This document shows, one piece after another, positions 1 to 7,087 of a DNA stretch of 56,170 nt (its first letter is position 1; each line of letters begins with the position of its first letter). This stretch comes from a virus. The translations under genes were made by a program, and so were the position numbers. The stretch is from IMG/VR virus record IMGVR_UViG_3300027028_000035, positions 1 through 56,170 of that record. One strand, given 5' to 3'. The notes beneath the pieces were generated by a model, which saw only the letters and a list, made by a program, of their open reading frames with translations, did not search any database and was not told where the DNA came from.

Positions 1-1185
1 TTGGCAAGTTTCAAGAAATTGAAAAGTGGCTGGAGGTATCGGTTAAAGAACACCGATCCGTTCACTCAACAACAAAAAGAGAAATCCGAGGCTGGTTTTC
101 GAACTAAACCAGAGGCTGAACTAGCAGCTACTGAATTTTTAAGGCAGCTCAAACAAGGGTTTGAACAGACAGACATTCCTTTGGTCGATTACATTCGAAA
201 TTGGATAAATAACTACAAAAAAGGAGTTGTAAGAAAGAATACGATTAAACTACATGAAAACAACCTTAACACCCATATCAAACCCTATTTTAAGCGTCTG
301 ATGCTCAAAGATTTAAAACCAGATATGTATCAGGTCTTTTTGGACTCTCTATTTAAAAAGGGACTCAGCAAACGTACGGTCGAGATCATCAATTCTACTG
401 TATACTCAGCCATGGAGCATGCATTGATTCAAGGGAAAATATTACGCAATCCATGTAAGGGGTCTATTATTAAAGGAGAGCACAAAAAAAAGTCTATTCA
501 ATTCATTGATTCAGAAGACATTCCCAAATTTCTTCATACGGCTCGAGGGTATGGGTACATTTATTGGATTTTCTTCAAATTGCTTATTGAAACGGGATTA
601 CGAAAAGGTGAGGCTGCCGCTCTAAAGTGGTCGGATATTAATTTCAAAGAAAAGACGATCCGCGTGGATGAAACACTCGATTTTCAAGCTGAAGACGAGG
701 ACGAGCTTTTCGGAGATACAAAAACGGAAAATTCTACTCGCACCATTAGTGTAAGTAACGGCCTTATAAATGATTTAAGGTATCATGCTTCATGGCAAAA
801 TCAAAATAAGATCAATTTAGGGGAATCCATGTACAGACACGATTTAAACCTGGTCTTGTGCAGAAATGATGGTAGTCCGATGCCGAAATCCAGTCTCTTT
901 AACGCTTCGAAGAGAATTTTGAGAAAAGCTGGTTTGAGTGAGGATTTAACAATTCATTCCTTGAGACACACCTATGCCGTGATCATGCTTGAAGCTGGGG
1001 CTGACATCAAGTTTGTACAAGAGCAGCTTGGGCATGGCAGTGTGCAAATTACATCCGATGTGTATGCTCATATTTCTAAAAAGCTAGAGAAGCGTAACAT
1101 TGATAAATATGAAGAGTACACTTCCCGTATTTTTGGATCAGAAAATCAAAAACCGGGGGACGTTTGGGGGACGCAACCTCAATAG
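1..1185 (+). CDS. int: Tyrosine integrase of a neighbouring element (left copy)
   Basis: Site-specific tyrosine recombinase of 394 aa with a TTG start. The N-terminal AP2-like arm-binding region (about 1-55) is followed by a SAM-like core-binding domain (60-155) and the catalytic domain (165-375). The catalytic set is visible: Arg201 (ETGLRKGEA), Lys241, His319 and Arg322 (HSLRH), His345 (LGHG) and nucleophile Tyr355 (DVYAH). It aligns almost throughout with the integrase at 55037-56170, but has an extra C-terminal tail (KPGDVWGTQPQ). It points into the window and lies beyond the probable left end of this prophage, so I infer that it belongs to a related element on the left. A recent duplication is less likely because the two differ at many positions. 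The region upstream of the start is outside the window. Confidence 0.93.
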   Translation: MASFKKLKSGWRYRLKNTDPFTQQQKEKSEAGFRTKPEAELAATEFLRQLKQGFEQTDIPLVDYIRNWINNYKKGVVRKNTIKLHENNLNTHIKPYFKRLMLKDLKPDMYQVFLDSLFKKGLSKRTVEIINSTVYSAMEHALIQGKILRNPCKGSIIKGEHKKKSIQFIDSEDIPKFLHTARGYGYIYWIFFKLLIETGLRKGEAAALKWSDINFKEKTIRVDETLDFQAEDEDELFGDTKTENSTRTISVSNGLINDLRYHASWQNQNKINLGESMYRHDLNLVLCRNDGSPMPKSSLFNASKRILRKAGLSEDLTIHSLRHTYAVIMLEAGADIKFVQEQLGHGSVQITSDVYAHISKKLEKRNIDKYEEYTSRIFGSENQKPGDVWGTQPQ

Positions 1186-1214
1186 AAGTGCAATTCCCTC
1201 AAAACGTCCCCCGG
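1153..1214. repeat. Perfect 13-bp inverted repeat at the integrase 3' end
   Basis: CCGGGGGACGTTT (1153-1165) is the exact reverse complement of AAACGTCCCCCGG (1202-1214), with a 36-nt loop. A second GGGGGACG lies at 1166-1173, inside the coding end of the integrase. It could be a terminator without a T tract, or integrase-binding sites next to the crossover. The sequence alone does not decide. Confidence 0.5.
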
Positions 1215-1635
1215 CTCATCTCTTCAAAACCCCGTAGTTACAAGGTTTTTTCGATTAGTACAACGTAATATATTGATCGCGTTCCCATTGGTGGACTTGT
1301 GTTCTGTTTATGTTCCATGCTTTCAAAGTGAATCATCCACCATAATAAATCGGCTTAAAACAAGTATTATCAGTGATCAGCTTTTCAAAACTAATCATAA
1401 TTATTCAGACTTTTGTGGGCATTTTGTGGGCGTTTTTGTGGGCGCCCTTTTTTTCTTATTATAATGAAGAAACTCGTTTCAAATACTCACTTTGATTGCA
1501 TTACTACTCTGACATTAAACGCGATAAATCTAGTCTATATGACGCTGGTTAAATCGAAAATCTCCTAATTAAAATAATATGCTTATACAGATATTGTAGA
1601 GTATATGCTCGCAATTCCAAAGCGATACTATCTCA
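1186..1635. other. Gene-free 450-bp junction, probable attachment region
   Basis: No convincing gene is present; the only ORF here (1273-1464) has no ribosome site and no family resemblance. The gap lies immediately 3' of an integrase gene, where attP normally sits, and at the left end of the prophage. I therefore infer that attL or an att junction lies here. It holds the inverted-repeat arm at 1202-1214 and the three TTTGTGGGC repeats and hairpin at 1412-1454. The core cannot be fixed because the other att copy should lie just beyond base 56170. Confidence 0.45.
1412..1454 (+). terminator. Three TTTGTGGGC repeats ending in a terminator hairpin
   Basis: TTTGTGGGC occurs at 1412-1420, 1423-1431 and 1435-1443, spaced 11 and 12 bp apart, about one helical turn. 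GGGCG (1428-1432) can pair with CGCCC (1443-1447), followed by seven T, so a rightward transcript would stop here. Helically phased short direct repeats next to an integrase gene also fit arm-type integrase or excisionase sites. Confidence 0.5.
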
Positions 1636-1965
1636 TTAATTAACAGAGACAATTTCGGCTAAAGAAACCCAGCGGAACTCATCCTCTAACATCAACTTTA
1701 TTTCACACCTTGCAGAGTTTAATCCCACAACTACTCCTGATATCGGCTCTTCGAAGAAAGGGTTAAATAGTATCAAATCAACCGTACTACTTCTATTATA
1801 GGAATCAACAAGTACTTCACTGATCCGCTGTATCTCCTGCTCATCTAATTCCGGTTTCACACGTCTTTTCTGCTCATGGATGTGAGTCAACCAGGCCTCC
1901 CTGTGCTCAGGCAATATCATCCGCGAAGATTCAAACAAACCGTTCCCTGTCAACTTGATGCTCAT
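1636..1965 (-). CDS. YolD-like protein, SOS-associated
   Basis: A 109-aa protein. It has the YolD family pattern: the N-terminal LTGNGLFESSRMILPEHREA motif, a central ELDEQEIQRIS helix, and a C-terminal small beta domain ending WVSLAEIVSVN. In Bacillus, YolD-like genes usually accompany UvrX, a Y-family polymerase of the SOS response. No uvrX is present here; the partner is the winged-helix gene 12 bp upstream. The start ATG has a strong GGAGGGG site. Transcription from the LexA-boxed promoter at 2281-2310 would make it damage-inducible. Family call firm, role inferred. Confidence 0.85.
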   Translation of the reverse strand: MSIKLTGNGLFESSRMILPEHREAWLTHIHEQKRRVKPELDEQEIQRISEVLVDSYNRSSTVDLILFNPFFEEPISGVVVGLNSARCEIKLMLEDEFRWVSLAEIVSVN

Positions 1966-1977
1966 GATAACCCCTCC

Positions 1978-2262
1978 TTAGTATTGGGTCCAGTAATCGG
2001 TGTTTCCTTGCGAACGAGTTGGTTCAACTTTAGAACGTTCCCCTTCGCGCTCCCAGCCTTCCAGAATGACGATATTGGACGTATCCGACTTATCCTCCCA
2101 ATGTATGTACCTCTCTGCTATAAGCGTATCCAGTGCCGCCATAACATCAGGTTTATGTTTACCTGTTTTAACCGTCAGTTCGTGGATAGTCGGAAACCTA
2201 CGCCGTCCACCTTTGTAGTTATATAAGATCCGAAGGACCTTTCTTTGATAATCCGTTAACAT
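1978..2262 (-). CDS. LexA-type winged-helix DNA-binding protein
   Basis: A 94-aa protein starting at MLTDYQRK, chosen because AGGTG lies seven bases upstream of this ATG. A longer in-frame extension to 2433 has no ribosome site and would run across the promoter. The N-terminal 70 residues resemble the LexA DNA-binding wing: LTDYQRKVLRILYNY, then PTIHELTVKTGKHKPDVMAAL as the recognition helix region, then a beta-wing. There is no autoproteolytic Ser/Lys domain, so it cannot be a complete LexA. It may compete at, or modulate, SOS promoters, including its own. First gene of a two-gene operon with yolD. Confidence 0.7.
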   Translation of the reverse strand: MLTDYQRKVLRILYNYKGGRRRFPTIHELTVKTGKHKPDVMAALDTLIAERYIHWEDKSDTSNIVILEGWEREGERSKVEPTRSQGNTDYWTQY

Positions 2263-2280
2263 GTAAATCACCTCTTCAAT

Positions 2281-2310
2281 ATTATATGCGAACATACGTT
2301 CTTTTATCAA
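2281..2310 (-). promoter_or_regulatory. SOS promoter: -35, LexA box, -10
   Basis: On the minus strand TTGATA (2305-2310), an 18-bp spacer and TATAAT (2281-2286) form a SigA-type promoter. The spacer contains a box reading CGAACATACGTTC on the plus strand (2289-2301), matching the Bacillus LexA/DinR consensus CGAAC-N4-GTTCG except at the last base. It lies 18 bp upstream of the winged-helix start. LexA bound here would block RNA polymerase. Confidence 0.85.
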
Positions 2311-2419
2311 CAACAAAAATACCCAGTCATTTTGACCAGGTAAATTTATAATAGAACTCATGGGAGAGAGTATATTATTATGGAGATCATCAATCAATGT
2401 ATACCTTTGTAGCAATCTT

Positions 2420-3976
2420 TTATTTAATGTCACCTGAAGCGAATTTCCCTTTGTATTTTATTGTCCCGTCACTATTATATAGTGTGCCTTTTCCATGAAA
2501 CTGATTACTTTTAAAATCACCTTCATATTTGATATTTCCATTATTAAAATATAACTTTCCTTCGCCGTGATAGCGATCCTTCTTTAGTTCGCCTTCATAC
2601 ATTAATACTCCCTGTCCATTATACTGTTTACCATCACCATTTAATTTTCCGTCTTTAAATTCGCCTATATCTCTAACACTTGCTTTTAAAATAGGCATGT
2701 CTGGAAAATAGTATAGTTCTTCTGATTTTTCAAACTTTTTCTCAAATGATTCTATTGCCAATTTATTTACTTTGTAATATTTCAATAAATTTGAAGGTTC
2801 ATCAGTAGAACTTTTCTCATCTATTAATGAGAGAATACCTTCACCATGATACTTTCCGTTCTTGAAGTATCCTTCGTAAACCGGGAAAACTAAGCCATAT
2901 TCATCTAAACCTCCATAATATCCAAAGACATCATTATAGTATTCAGAAGCTAACATAAACTCTGTTCCGTAGCCGTTGAACATCCCATCCTTAAAATCCC
3001 CAATGTAAAGAGGAACCATAACCTTGTTTAAAAAATTAGAGTACGAGTATGTATATAGTACTCCTTCTCCATGTGGCTTGTTATCGCGAGTTTCTCCATA
3101 ATAAATATAATTTTCATATTCTAAAGTTCGTTTATAGTATGGATCTCCAAATAGATTCCAGTACTTGTTTTCTGATTTTAGAAACATCCGTTCACCATTT
3201 GTAATTTTGGAAACTTTCGCTTCAGAGAATCTATCTTTATCAGATAAGAAAATATCTATGTTATTAAATAACTCTTTAACGTCATTCGCATAATTGCCTA
3301 ATTTGTTTATAACAGTACTACCTGTTGCTTCTTTTTCCTCGTTATTTTTATTGACGTCAGAATTTTTACTTTGGGCAGTAACAGTAACTACAGAATCTTT
3401 ATCGGTTTTTGGTTTAGAAGAACCAGGTTCACCTGTCTTTTTGTCTGATGTTTCCTTTATGTGTGACTGTTCTTTTTCTTTGGCTTGGGCCGATTCTGCA
3501 TCCTTTTTTTCTTTTTCTTTTTTCTCTTTCTCTCTCTTTGCAGCTACCTCTTTATTTTGTTTTTCTTTTTCGACTTTTGCTTTTTCTCGTTCAGATTCTC
3601 GTTGTACTATGTAATCTTCTGTATAGAACTTATCTAACATAAAATTTGAGAATCCGAAACAAATAAAAAGCATAATAATAGACAACGTCCACCCAATGAT
3701 TTTCAATGGCCAATTTTTGCTATTGATCAAAGGAAGTCTTCTTCTTATTGAGAGAAAATTAGTAATTAGTATAAAAGGAATCAATCCGAAGAAAACTATT
3801 AGACTTAGTGCGCCTAATAAGCTAATTACTGAGTCTTTAGTTAGGTTATCATCAATAAAGGTACCAAAGACCAGTATCGAAAGAATTAAAGCACCGACTA
3901 CATAGAATATTGATGCAATCACCTTCTTCCAAATAACTCCTGTTCTAAAACCTGGTATAATTGAACCTTTTTTCAT
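2420..3976 (-). CDS. Membrane-anchored MORN-repeat protein
   Basis: About 518 aa from the ATG at 3976, which has AAGGGAG nine bases upstream; the ORF opens eight codons earlier. Three N-terminal hydrophobic segments (about residues 15-45, 55-75 and 95-120) anchor it. Next comes a long Lys/Glu-rich coiled coil, then a Ser/Thr-rich linker. The C-terminal half has MORN repeats such as YIGDFKDGMFNGYGTEF, YEGYFKNGKYHGEGILSL and YEGELKKDRYHGEGKLYF, at least seven by eye. MORN repeats mediate membrane or protein contacts. It is AT-rich and monocistronic, so probably a lysogenic-conversion cargo gene. No enzymatic domain seen. Confidence 0.8.
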   Translation of the reverse strand: MKKGSIIPGFRTGVIWKKVIASIFYVVGALILSILVFGTFIDDNLTKDSVISLLGALSLIVFFGLIPFILITNFLSIRRRLPLINSKNWPLKIIGWTLSIIMLFICFGFSNFMLDKFYTEDYIVQRESEREKAKVEKEKQNKEVAAKREKEKKEKEKKDAESAQAKEKEQSHIKETSDKKTGEPGSSKPKTDKDSVVTVTAQSKNSDVNKNNEEKEATGSTVINKLGNYANDVKELFNNIDIFLSDKDRFSEAKVSKITNGERMFLKSENKYWNLFGDPYYKRTLEYENYIYYGETRDNKPHGEGVLYTYSYSNFLNKVMVPLYIGDFKDGMFNGYGTEFMLASEYYNDVFGYYGGLDEYGLVFPVYEGYFKNGKYHGEGILSLIDEKSSTDEPSNLLKYYKVNKLAIESFEKKFEKSEELYYFPDMPILKASVRDIGEFKDGKLNGDGKQYNGQGVLMYEGELKKDRYHGEGKLYFNNGNIKYEGDFKSNQFHGKGTLYNSDGTIKYKGKFASGDIK

Positions 3977-4053
3977 CAAAGACAACTCCCTTAATATCAT
4001 TTATAATTTTTTTTAATCACAAGTTTCATCTCTTTAAAACCACTAACATCTAC

Positions 4054-4293
4054 TCATAGGAAATATCTCACCTTAACTGTCGCACCTTTCCCTTTAATTG
4101 GTTCTGATAAGATCAAGTCACCCGACCGCATCATTTTTTTCATGGCATGACAGCATGAAGGCATACGACTTTTAAATCCTAAATAGTTATGTATATTCCC
4201 TGATATTACATCCAAGTATTCGTTACCGTCTGCTCTTGCTTCACTAATCCTCTTCCTTAATTCCTCATCAATAATGCTCTTAAGATCGACCAT
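4054..4293 (-). CDS. Small winged-helix-like phage protein
   Basis: A 79-aa protein, function unknown. An N-terminal amphipathic helix is followed by VISGNIHNYLGFKSRMPSCC, which reads like a helix-turn-helix, and a basic beta-hairpin tail (PIKGKGATVKVRYFL). I loosely recall this arrangement of HxxLGxxxRMPxCCxAM plus PPKGKGxT in other phage and mobile-element proteins, but cannot name a family. Its ATG overlaps the stop of a decayed upstream reading frame (ATGTAAATG), suggesting it was once second in an operon. Confidence 0.6.
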   Translation of the reverse strand: MVDLKSIIDEELRKRISEARADGNEYLDVISGNIHNYLGFKSRMPSCCHAMKKMMRSGDLILSEPIKGKGATVKVRYFL

Positions 4294-4470
4294 TTACATA
4301 CCTCTCTCCGCTCTAAATTCAAACTTGTCTCTAAAGTATCGATTTCCAGCGATTTTTACGGACACATCACTGTAAGCTTCCAATAACCCACCATAGTCCA
4401 TAATACGTTCACGCTCAGGTAAGACAAACCAGACTGATACACGTGTCTGTTTGCAATACTCGATATGTAT
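4294..4470 (-). pseudogene. Remnant of an upstream gene (57 codons, no start)
   Basis: The frame directly upstream of the 79-aa gene is open for 58 codons and reads like protein (VSVWFVLPERERIMDYGGLL, then IAGNRYFRDKFEFRAE). It is preceded by an in-frame TGA and has no start or ribosome site at its 5' end. An internal ATG at 4401 would give only 35 aa. I read it as the 3' end of a truncated gene coupled to its neighbour. Confidence 0.4.
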
Positions 4471-4531
4471 TCATTCTCCCACATCCATACATTTTTATAG
4501 AAAATTATACCTAGGTCTGATAGACTACTTT

Positions 4532-4657
4532 ATGTTGTTAATTATTACTATATCAGGAGAAAGAAGAATTAAAAAGATATTCTATAAAATTGCTAATCAG
4601 TATGTAGAAACTCTTCTAAACAATACAAATAATCCTTATAAACTAAAAACGAGGTGA
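4532..4657 (+). CDS. Possible 41-aa small ORF upstream of the next gene
   Basis: ATG at 4532; 41 codons with a hydrophobic start and a basic C-terminal half. Its TGA overlaps the GTG of the following gene. No good ribosome site and no family seen. An extended frame opens at a TTG (4451). Doubtful. Confidence 0.25.
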   Translation: MLLIITISGERRIKKIFYKIANQYVETLLNNTNNPYKLKTR

Positions 4658-4956
4658 TTATCCTGGTTAAGATTGTACGCTCCAAAGAGATAGACGATTA
4701 CTCAAATAACTTAGCATCTGAAATTGAAAGTCACTATAATATACCAGACCTTAAGGGTTCTGTGGCTCAAATTAGATGGGCTAGACAAATAAGAATCAAA
4801 TTTTTTAACGAAGCATCTGACAAAAATATTAAATCCAAAACTCTAATTTCCCTTCAGAAGAGAACCTCTTCAGCTTGGTGGATCAATAATAAGGATCTAT
4901 CTCTTTACCAAGTCATTGAAAAAGCTTCACAACAGCAAAAGAGCGCGGACATTTAA
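4654..4956 (+). CDS. Small phage protein with a GS-x4-RWARQIR / AWWINNKD pattern
   Basis: Up to 100 aa. The middle reads GSVAQIRWARQIRIKFF and, after a spacer, SSAWWINNKD. I recall a family of small uncharacterised phage and plasmid proteins with GSxKQxxWAExIR followed by AKWWIDNR, and this looks like a member; function unknown. The start is uncertain. A GTG (4654) lies inside the GAGGTG ribosome site, while a CTG at 4663 is six bases downstream and would suit that site better. The last codons form the left arm of the terminator at 4940-4973. Confidence 0.6.
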   Translation: MIILVKIVRSKEIDDYSNNLASEIESHYNIPDLKGSVAQIRWARQIRIKFFNEASDKNIKSKTLISLQKRTSSAWWINNKDLSLYQVIEKASQQQKSADI

Positions 4957-4973
4957 GTCCATCGCTCTTTTTT
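4940..4973 (+). terminator. Rho-independent terminator
   Basis: AGAGCG and GGAC pair with GTCC and CGCTCT around an ATTTAA loop, followed by T6. It overlaps the stop of the preceding gene and the stop of the convergent small ORF. Confidence 0.85.
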
Positions 4974-5103
4974 ATTGTTTAGGCCAAGTATACTTTGTTA
5001 GATCTATTGGGTTTTCAACTCCACCCAAATATCTAAATATGTAAATAAGAACAATTACAAAAGTGAAAACTGCAATATGTCCAGCATAATATTTCTTCTC
5101 TAT
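4972..5103 (-). CDS. 43-codon single-span membrane peptide with apparent AUA start
   Basis: An excellent AAGGAGG lies eight bases upstream of ATA (5101-5103). This opens a frame of 43 codons with one hydrophobic span (HIAVFTFVIVLIYIFRYLGG) flanked by a Lys-rich N-terminus (IEKKYY) and a polar tail ending YTWPKQ. No ATG, GTG or TTG is available in frame near the ribosome site. Either AUA initiates here, which is rare, or the start codon has mutated and the gene is dead. The composition fits holin-like or small toxin-like membrane peptides, but no family is recognised. Confidence 0.45.
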   Translation of the reverse strand: MEKKYYAGHIAVFTFVIVLIYIFRYLGGVENPIDLTKYTWPKQ

Positions 5104-5175
5104 TTTGACTACCTCCTTAGCAAAATGGATTTATATATCGCCTTTAAAACAACCTTTCGTTCACATTTATGTTTC

Positions 5176-5224
5176 TAGCGAAAAAGTTCCACTAGTAAAT
5201 GAAACTAGTGGAACTTTTTCGCTA
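5176..5224. terminator. Bidirectional terminator, 21-bp perfect arms
   Basis: Arms 5176-5196 and 5204-5224 are perfect inverted copies around a 7-nt loop, with an A5/T5 stretch within the arms. It directly follows the membrane protein stop at 5228. Confidence 0.9.
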
Positions 5225-5227
5225 AAA

Positions 5228-5674
5228 CTATTTTTTAGTTCCTGAACCATACATAAATAAACCCACTACAATTAACAAAGCGATTAACACTCCAACTTTA
5301 GTGAATAAATAGTTAAAAAAGATACATGAAAGGCCGATCAATATAATACCGGTCAAAGCATACACCAATTTTGATTTGAAACCTTCATCTTCATCGAAAT
5401 AAGAATACCGGTACTGAGCATGTCGATTATCAAACACCGCAATAATCCATAAAACTCCAGCAGCCAACAACCCAAACCCCGAGAAAATGTTAAGCACAGG
5501 TGTAAATAGCATTGTATTTTTTTGAGTTTCAAATTTTTCCATAAGCTCCGAAAAAGAAGCTAACGTTAATTCCTGGAACCAGATCATAGTTACCGCACCC
5601 AGTACTAATAAAACAACTGAAAACACAAACAAAGAGGATTTATTTTTATACGCTTCAGCAATATCACTTAGCAA
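5228..5674 (-). CDS. Four-span membrane protein, unknown
   Basis: A 148-aa protein with TTG start behind AAAGGTGG. Hydrophobic spans lie at about residues 15-33, 57-82, 104-124 and 127-143. A short charged loop (FDNRHAQYRYSYFDEDEGFK) sits between spans two and three. No conserved catalytic motif. It stands alone between two strong terminators and is AT-rich, so it is likely an independently transcribed cargo gene. Function not recognised. Confidence 0.6.
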   Translation of the reverse strand: MLSDIAEAYKNKSSLFVFSVVLLVLGAVTMIWFQELTLASFSELMEKFETQKNTMLFTPVLNIFSGFGLLAAGVLWIIAVFDNRHAQYRYSYFDEDEGFKSKLVYALTGIILIGLSCIFFNYLFTKVGVLIALLIVVGLFMYGSGTKK

Positions 5675-5730
5675 AATAAACGACCACCTTTTCTCTAATT
5701 ATAGTTGTTAATAGAAGTGTAAATAAAAAA

Positions 5731-5778
5731 AGATTGTGACTATGACTTCCCATCACATAAAGTCATAGTCATCAATCT
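5731..5778 (-). terminator. Rho-independent terminator
   Basis: GATTG-TGACTATGACTT pairs with AAGTCATAGTCA-CAATC around an 11-nt loop; on the minus strand the hairpin is followed by a T7 run. It serves the small gene at 5793-5957. Confidence 0.85.
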
Positions 5779-5792
5779 CTAGGGTAGTTCTT

Positions 5793-5957
5793 TTATTTTG
5801 TTGTATCTGTATTTTTTTGTTTCGCCTTCTCTTTTCGTTTCATATACTCTTTATGCTTCTCTTCTGTGACATCGAAACAAAACGCCTCTTTACCTTTTTC
5901 ATGCGCATAAAGTCTTTTTCCGTTTCTCAGTGTAATGAATGGTGTACAAATCATCAT
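5793..5957 (-). CDS. Small phage protein, 54 aa
   Basis: Starts MMICTPFITLRNGKRLYAHE and continues KEAFCFDVTEEKHKEYMKRK. Three ATGs are clustered; I chose 5957, the first with adequate spacing from GAGAGG (5966 is too close). It has a short beta-rich N-terminal half and a helical Lys/Glu-rich C-terminal half. The pattern CPFITLxNGKRxYA-xxGKxxFCFxVT is familiar from small phage ORFs, but no function is known to me. It has its own terminator and a repeat-rich upstream region (6002-6060). Confidence 0.55.
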   Translation of the reverse strand: MMICTPFITLRNGKRLYAHEKGKEAFCFDVTEEKHKEYMKRKEKAKQKNTDTTK

Positions 5958-6001
5958 AATTATCATTTCCTCTCAAGGTTTTTTACCTTGCAAGAGGGAG
6001 T

Positions 6002-6060
6002 TTATAGTGATACATTATAAATACGCCAATATTTAATTATGTAGTGATGGTTCACTATAA
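6002..6060. promoter_or_regulatory. Possible operator: TAGTGA repeats
   Basis: TTATAGTGA (6002-6010) is inverted at TTCACTATAA (6051-6060), and a third half site TAGTGA (6042-6047) faces the latter. They lie 45-100 bp upstream of the small gene at 5793-5957. A repressor or activator site is plausible; the binding protein is unknown. Confidence 0.35.
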
Positions 6061-6078
6061 ACAACACACAGATTCTAA

Positions 6079-6113
6079 AGAACCGTGGGCCCTCTACAAG
6101 GCCGGCGGTTTTT
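6079..6113 (+). terminator. GC-rich hairpin with T6
   Basis: AACCG/GGGCC pairs with GGCC/GCGGTT around an 8-nt loop, followed by T6 on the plus strand. It sits between the ImmA stop (6151) and the small gene; on the minus strand the T tract is poor. It probably blocks rightward read-through into the ImmA gene. Confidence 0.6.
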
Positions 6114-6150
6114 TCTTTCGAATAACATTCCAGCATCACTCTCCTCAATA

Positions 6151-6675
6151 TTATTTTCCGCACGATTTTAATTGTTTACGTGCTGCTTGTTGCGATATTC
6201 CGCAGAAGCGTGCTACTTCAAAAATGGTCATATCTTTAATTATGTGGGGAGGGGCAAGCAGTTCTCCTGCAAAAGCATCGGCTTGCCACTCGGGATTTCT
6301 GAAGGCAGGCAATTTCTCTGCTAGTCCCATAGTTCTTGCGAACGAAACTCTTTCTTTCTTATGAAGAAAGTAATGCCCAATTTCATGAGCAATAGTAAAT
6401 CGATCACGTCCGTTTCCCTTTACCGCTCCTTCATAGACATCTTCCCGGATCTTAATGAGCTTGTCATCGGGATAAGCTAATCCATGTTTAGAACCCATCT
6501 CGAATCTTGAAATAGATTCCCACACGAATTGAGGATCTAATTGCGGCATAACAAATTCCAAAAATTCAACAATAGGAAAAAATTTTGCGTCGATTAATTT
6601 ACATTGTTGACGGAAAAAATTAGCTATCTCTCGAATGTCGACGCGTGATAATGGGGATGCTTCGTATTCACTCAA
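6151..6675 (-). CDS. ImmA/IrrE-type metallopeptidase (left immunity pair)
   Basis: A 174-aa zinc peptidase. HEIGH at residues 97-101 supplies two zinc ligands and the catalytic Glu; WQADAFAGELLAP (about 130-142) matches the downstream helix with the third acidic ligand. In ICEBs1, ImmA cleaves the partner repressor ImmR; the neighbour here is likewise an XRE regulator, 2 bp upstream. TTG start behind GGGAGGTG. The C-terminal part (FEVARFCGISQQAARKQLKS) looks like a helix-turn-helix. It is only distantly similar to the ImmA protein at 54553, so it is a second, separate switch. Confidence 0.9.
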   Translation of the reverse strand: MSEYEASPLSRVDIREIANFFRQQCKLIDAKFFPIVEFLEFVMPQLDPQFVWESISRFEMGSKHGLAYPDDKLIKIREDVYEGAVKGNGRDRFTIAHEIGHYFLHKKERVSFARTMGLAEKLPAFRNPEWQADAFAGELLAPPHIIKDMTIFEVARFCGISQQAARKQLKSCGK

Positions 6676-6677
6676 TA

Positions 6678-7046
6678 TTACACCTCCCCACCATTGTTTT
6701 TACGAAGAATACTCAAAATTTTTGACTTGTCATCTTCGTTGAGTTCCTTAAACTCTCTTGCGAACGCCATAACCAAATTTTTTTCTTGGTTACTAGTGTT
6801 TTTCAAATCAATCTTAACTGATTGTTGTGAGTTCTCAATTGCAGATTCGAGAACTTGGGCTGATTCAGCATTTAGCTGATAAATGTTTGATATTTTTTCA
6901 AGCCAGTCATGAGGGACATTTCGTTTGCCTGTTTCGACAGCTGACAAATAAGATGAGGTCACCTCTAATTTGTCGGCCATGTTCTTAAGCAATTCTCCAT
7001 TATCTATTCTCAATTTTCGGCAAAACACCCCAAACTGAGTCAACAT
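6678..7046 (-). CDS. XRE-family regulator (partner of left ImmA)
   Basis: A 122-aa protein. The helix-turn-helix is at about residues 8-65 (CRKLRIDNGELLKNMADKLE, then SSYLSAVETGKRNVP). The C-terminal half is helical and Glu/Lys-rich, probably for dimerisation or for recognition by the peptidase. ATG follows GGAGGG. A consensus promoter (7088-7116) overlapped by a perfect palindrome suggests autorepression. It could be a target-specific repressor of accessory genes, or the remnant immunity system of an older element. Confidence 0.88.
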   Translation of the reverse strand: MLTQFGVFCRKLRIDNGELLKNMADKLEVTSSYLSAVETGKRNVPHDWLEKISNIYQLNAESAQVLESAIENSQQSVKIDLKNTSNQEKNLVMAFAREFKELNEDDKSKILSILRKNNGGEV

Positions 7047-7087
7047 TGGATACCCTCCTTCCTACTATTAAGTTGTTTACAAGATTT

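Noticed and set aside
1273-1464. 63-codon plus-strand ORF in the left gap
   Set aside because: No ribosome site, no family, and its end is made by the TTTGTGGGC repeats, giving HFVGVFVG by chance.
3294-3614. Long plus-strand Phe/Ser-rich ORFs opposite the MORN gene
   Set aside because: Antisense of the Lys/Glu coiled coil, a typical artefact of GAA/AAG-rich coding.
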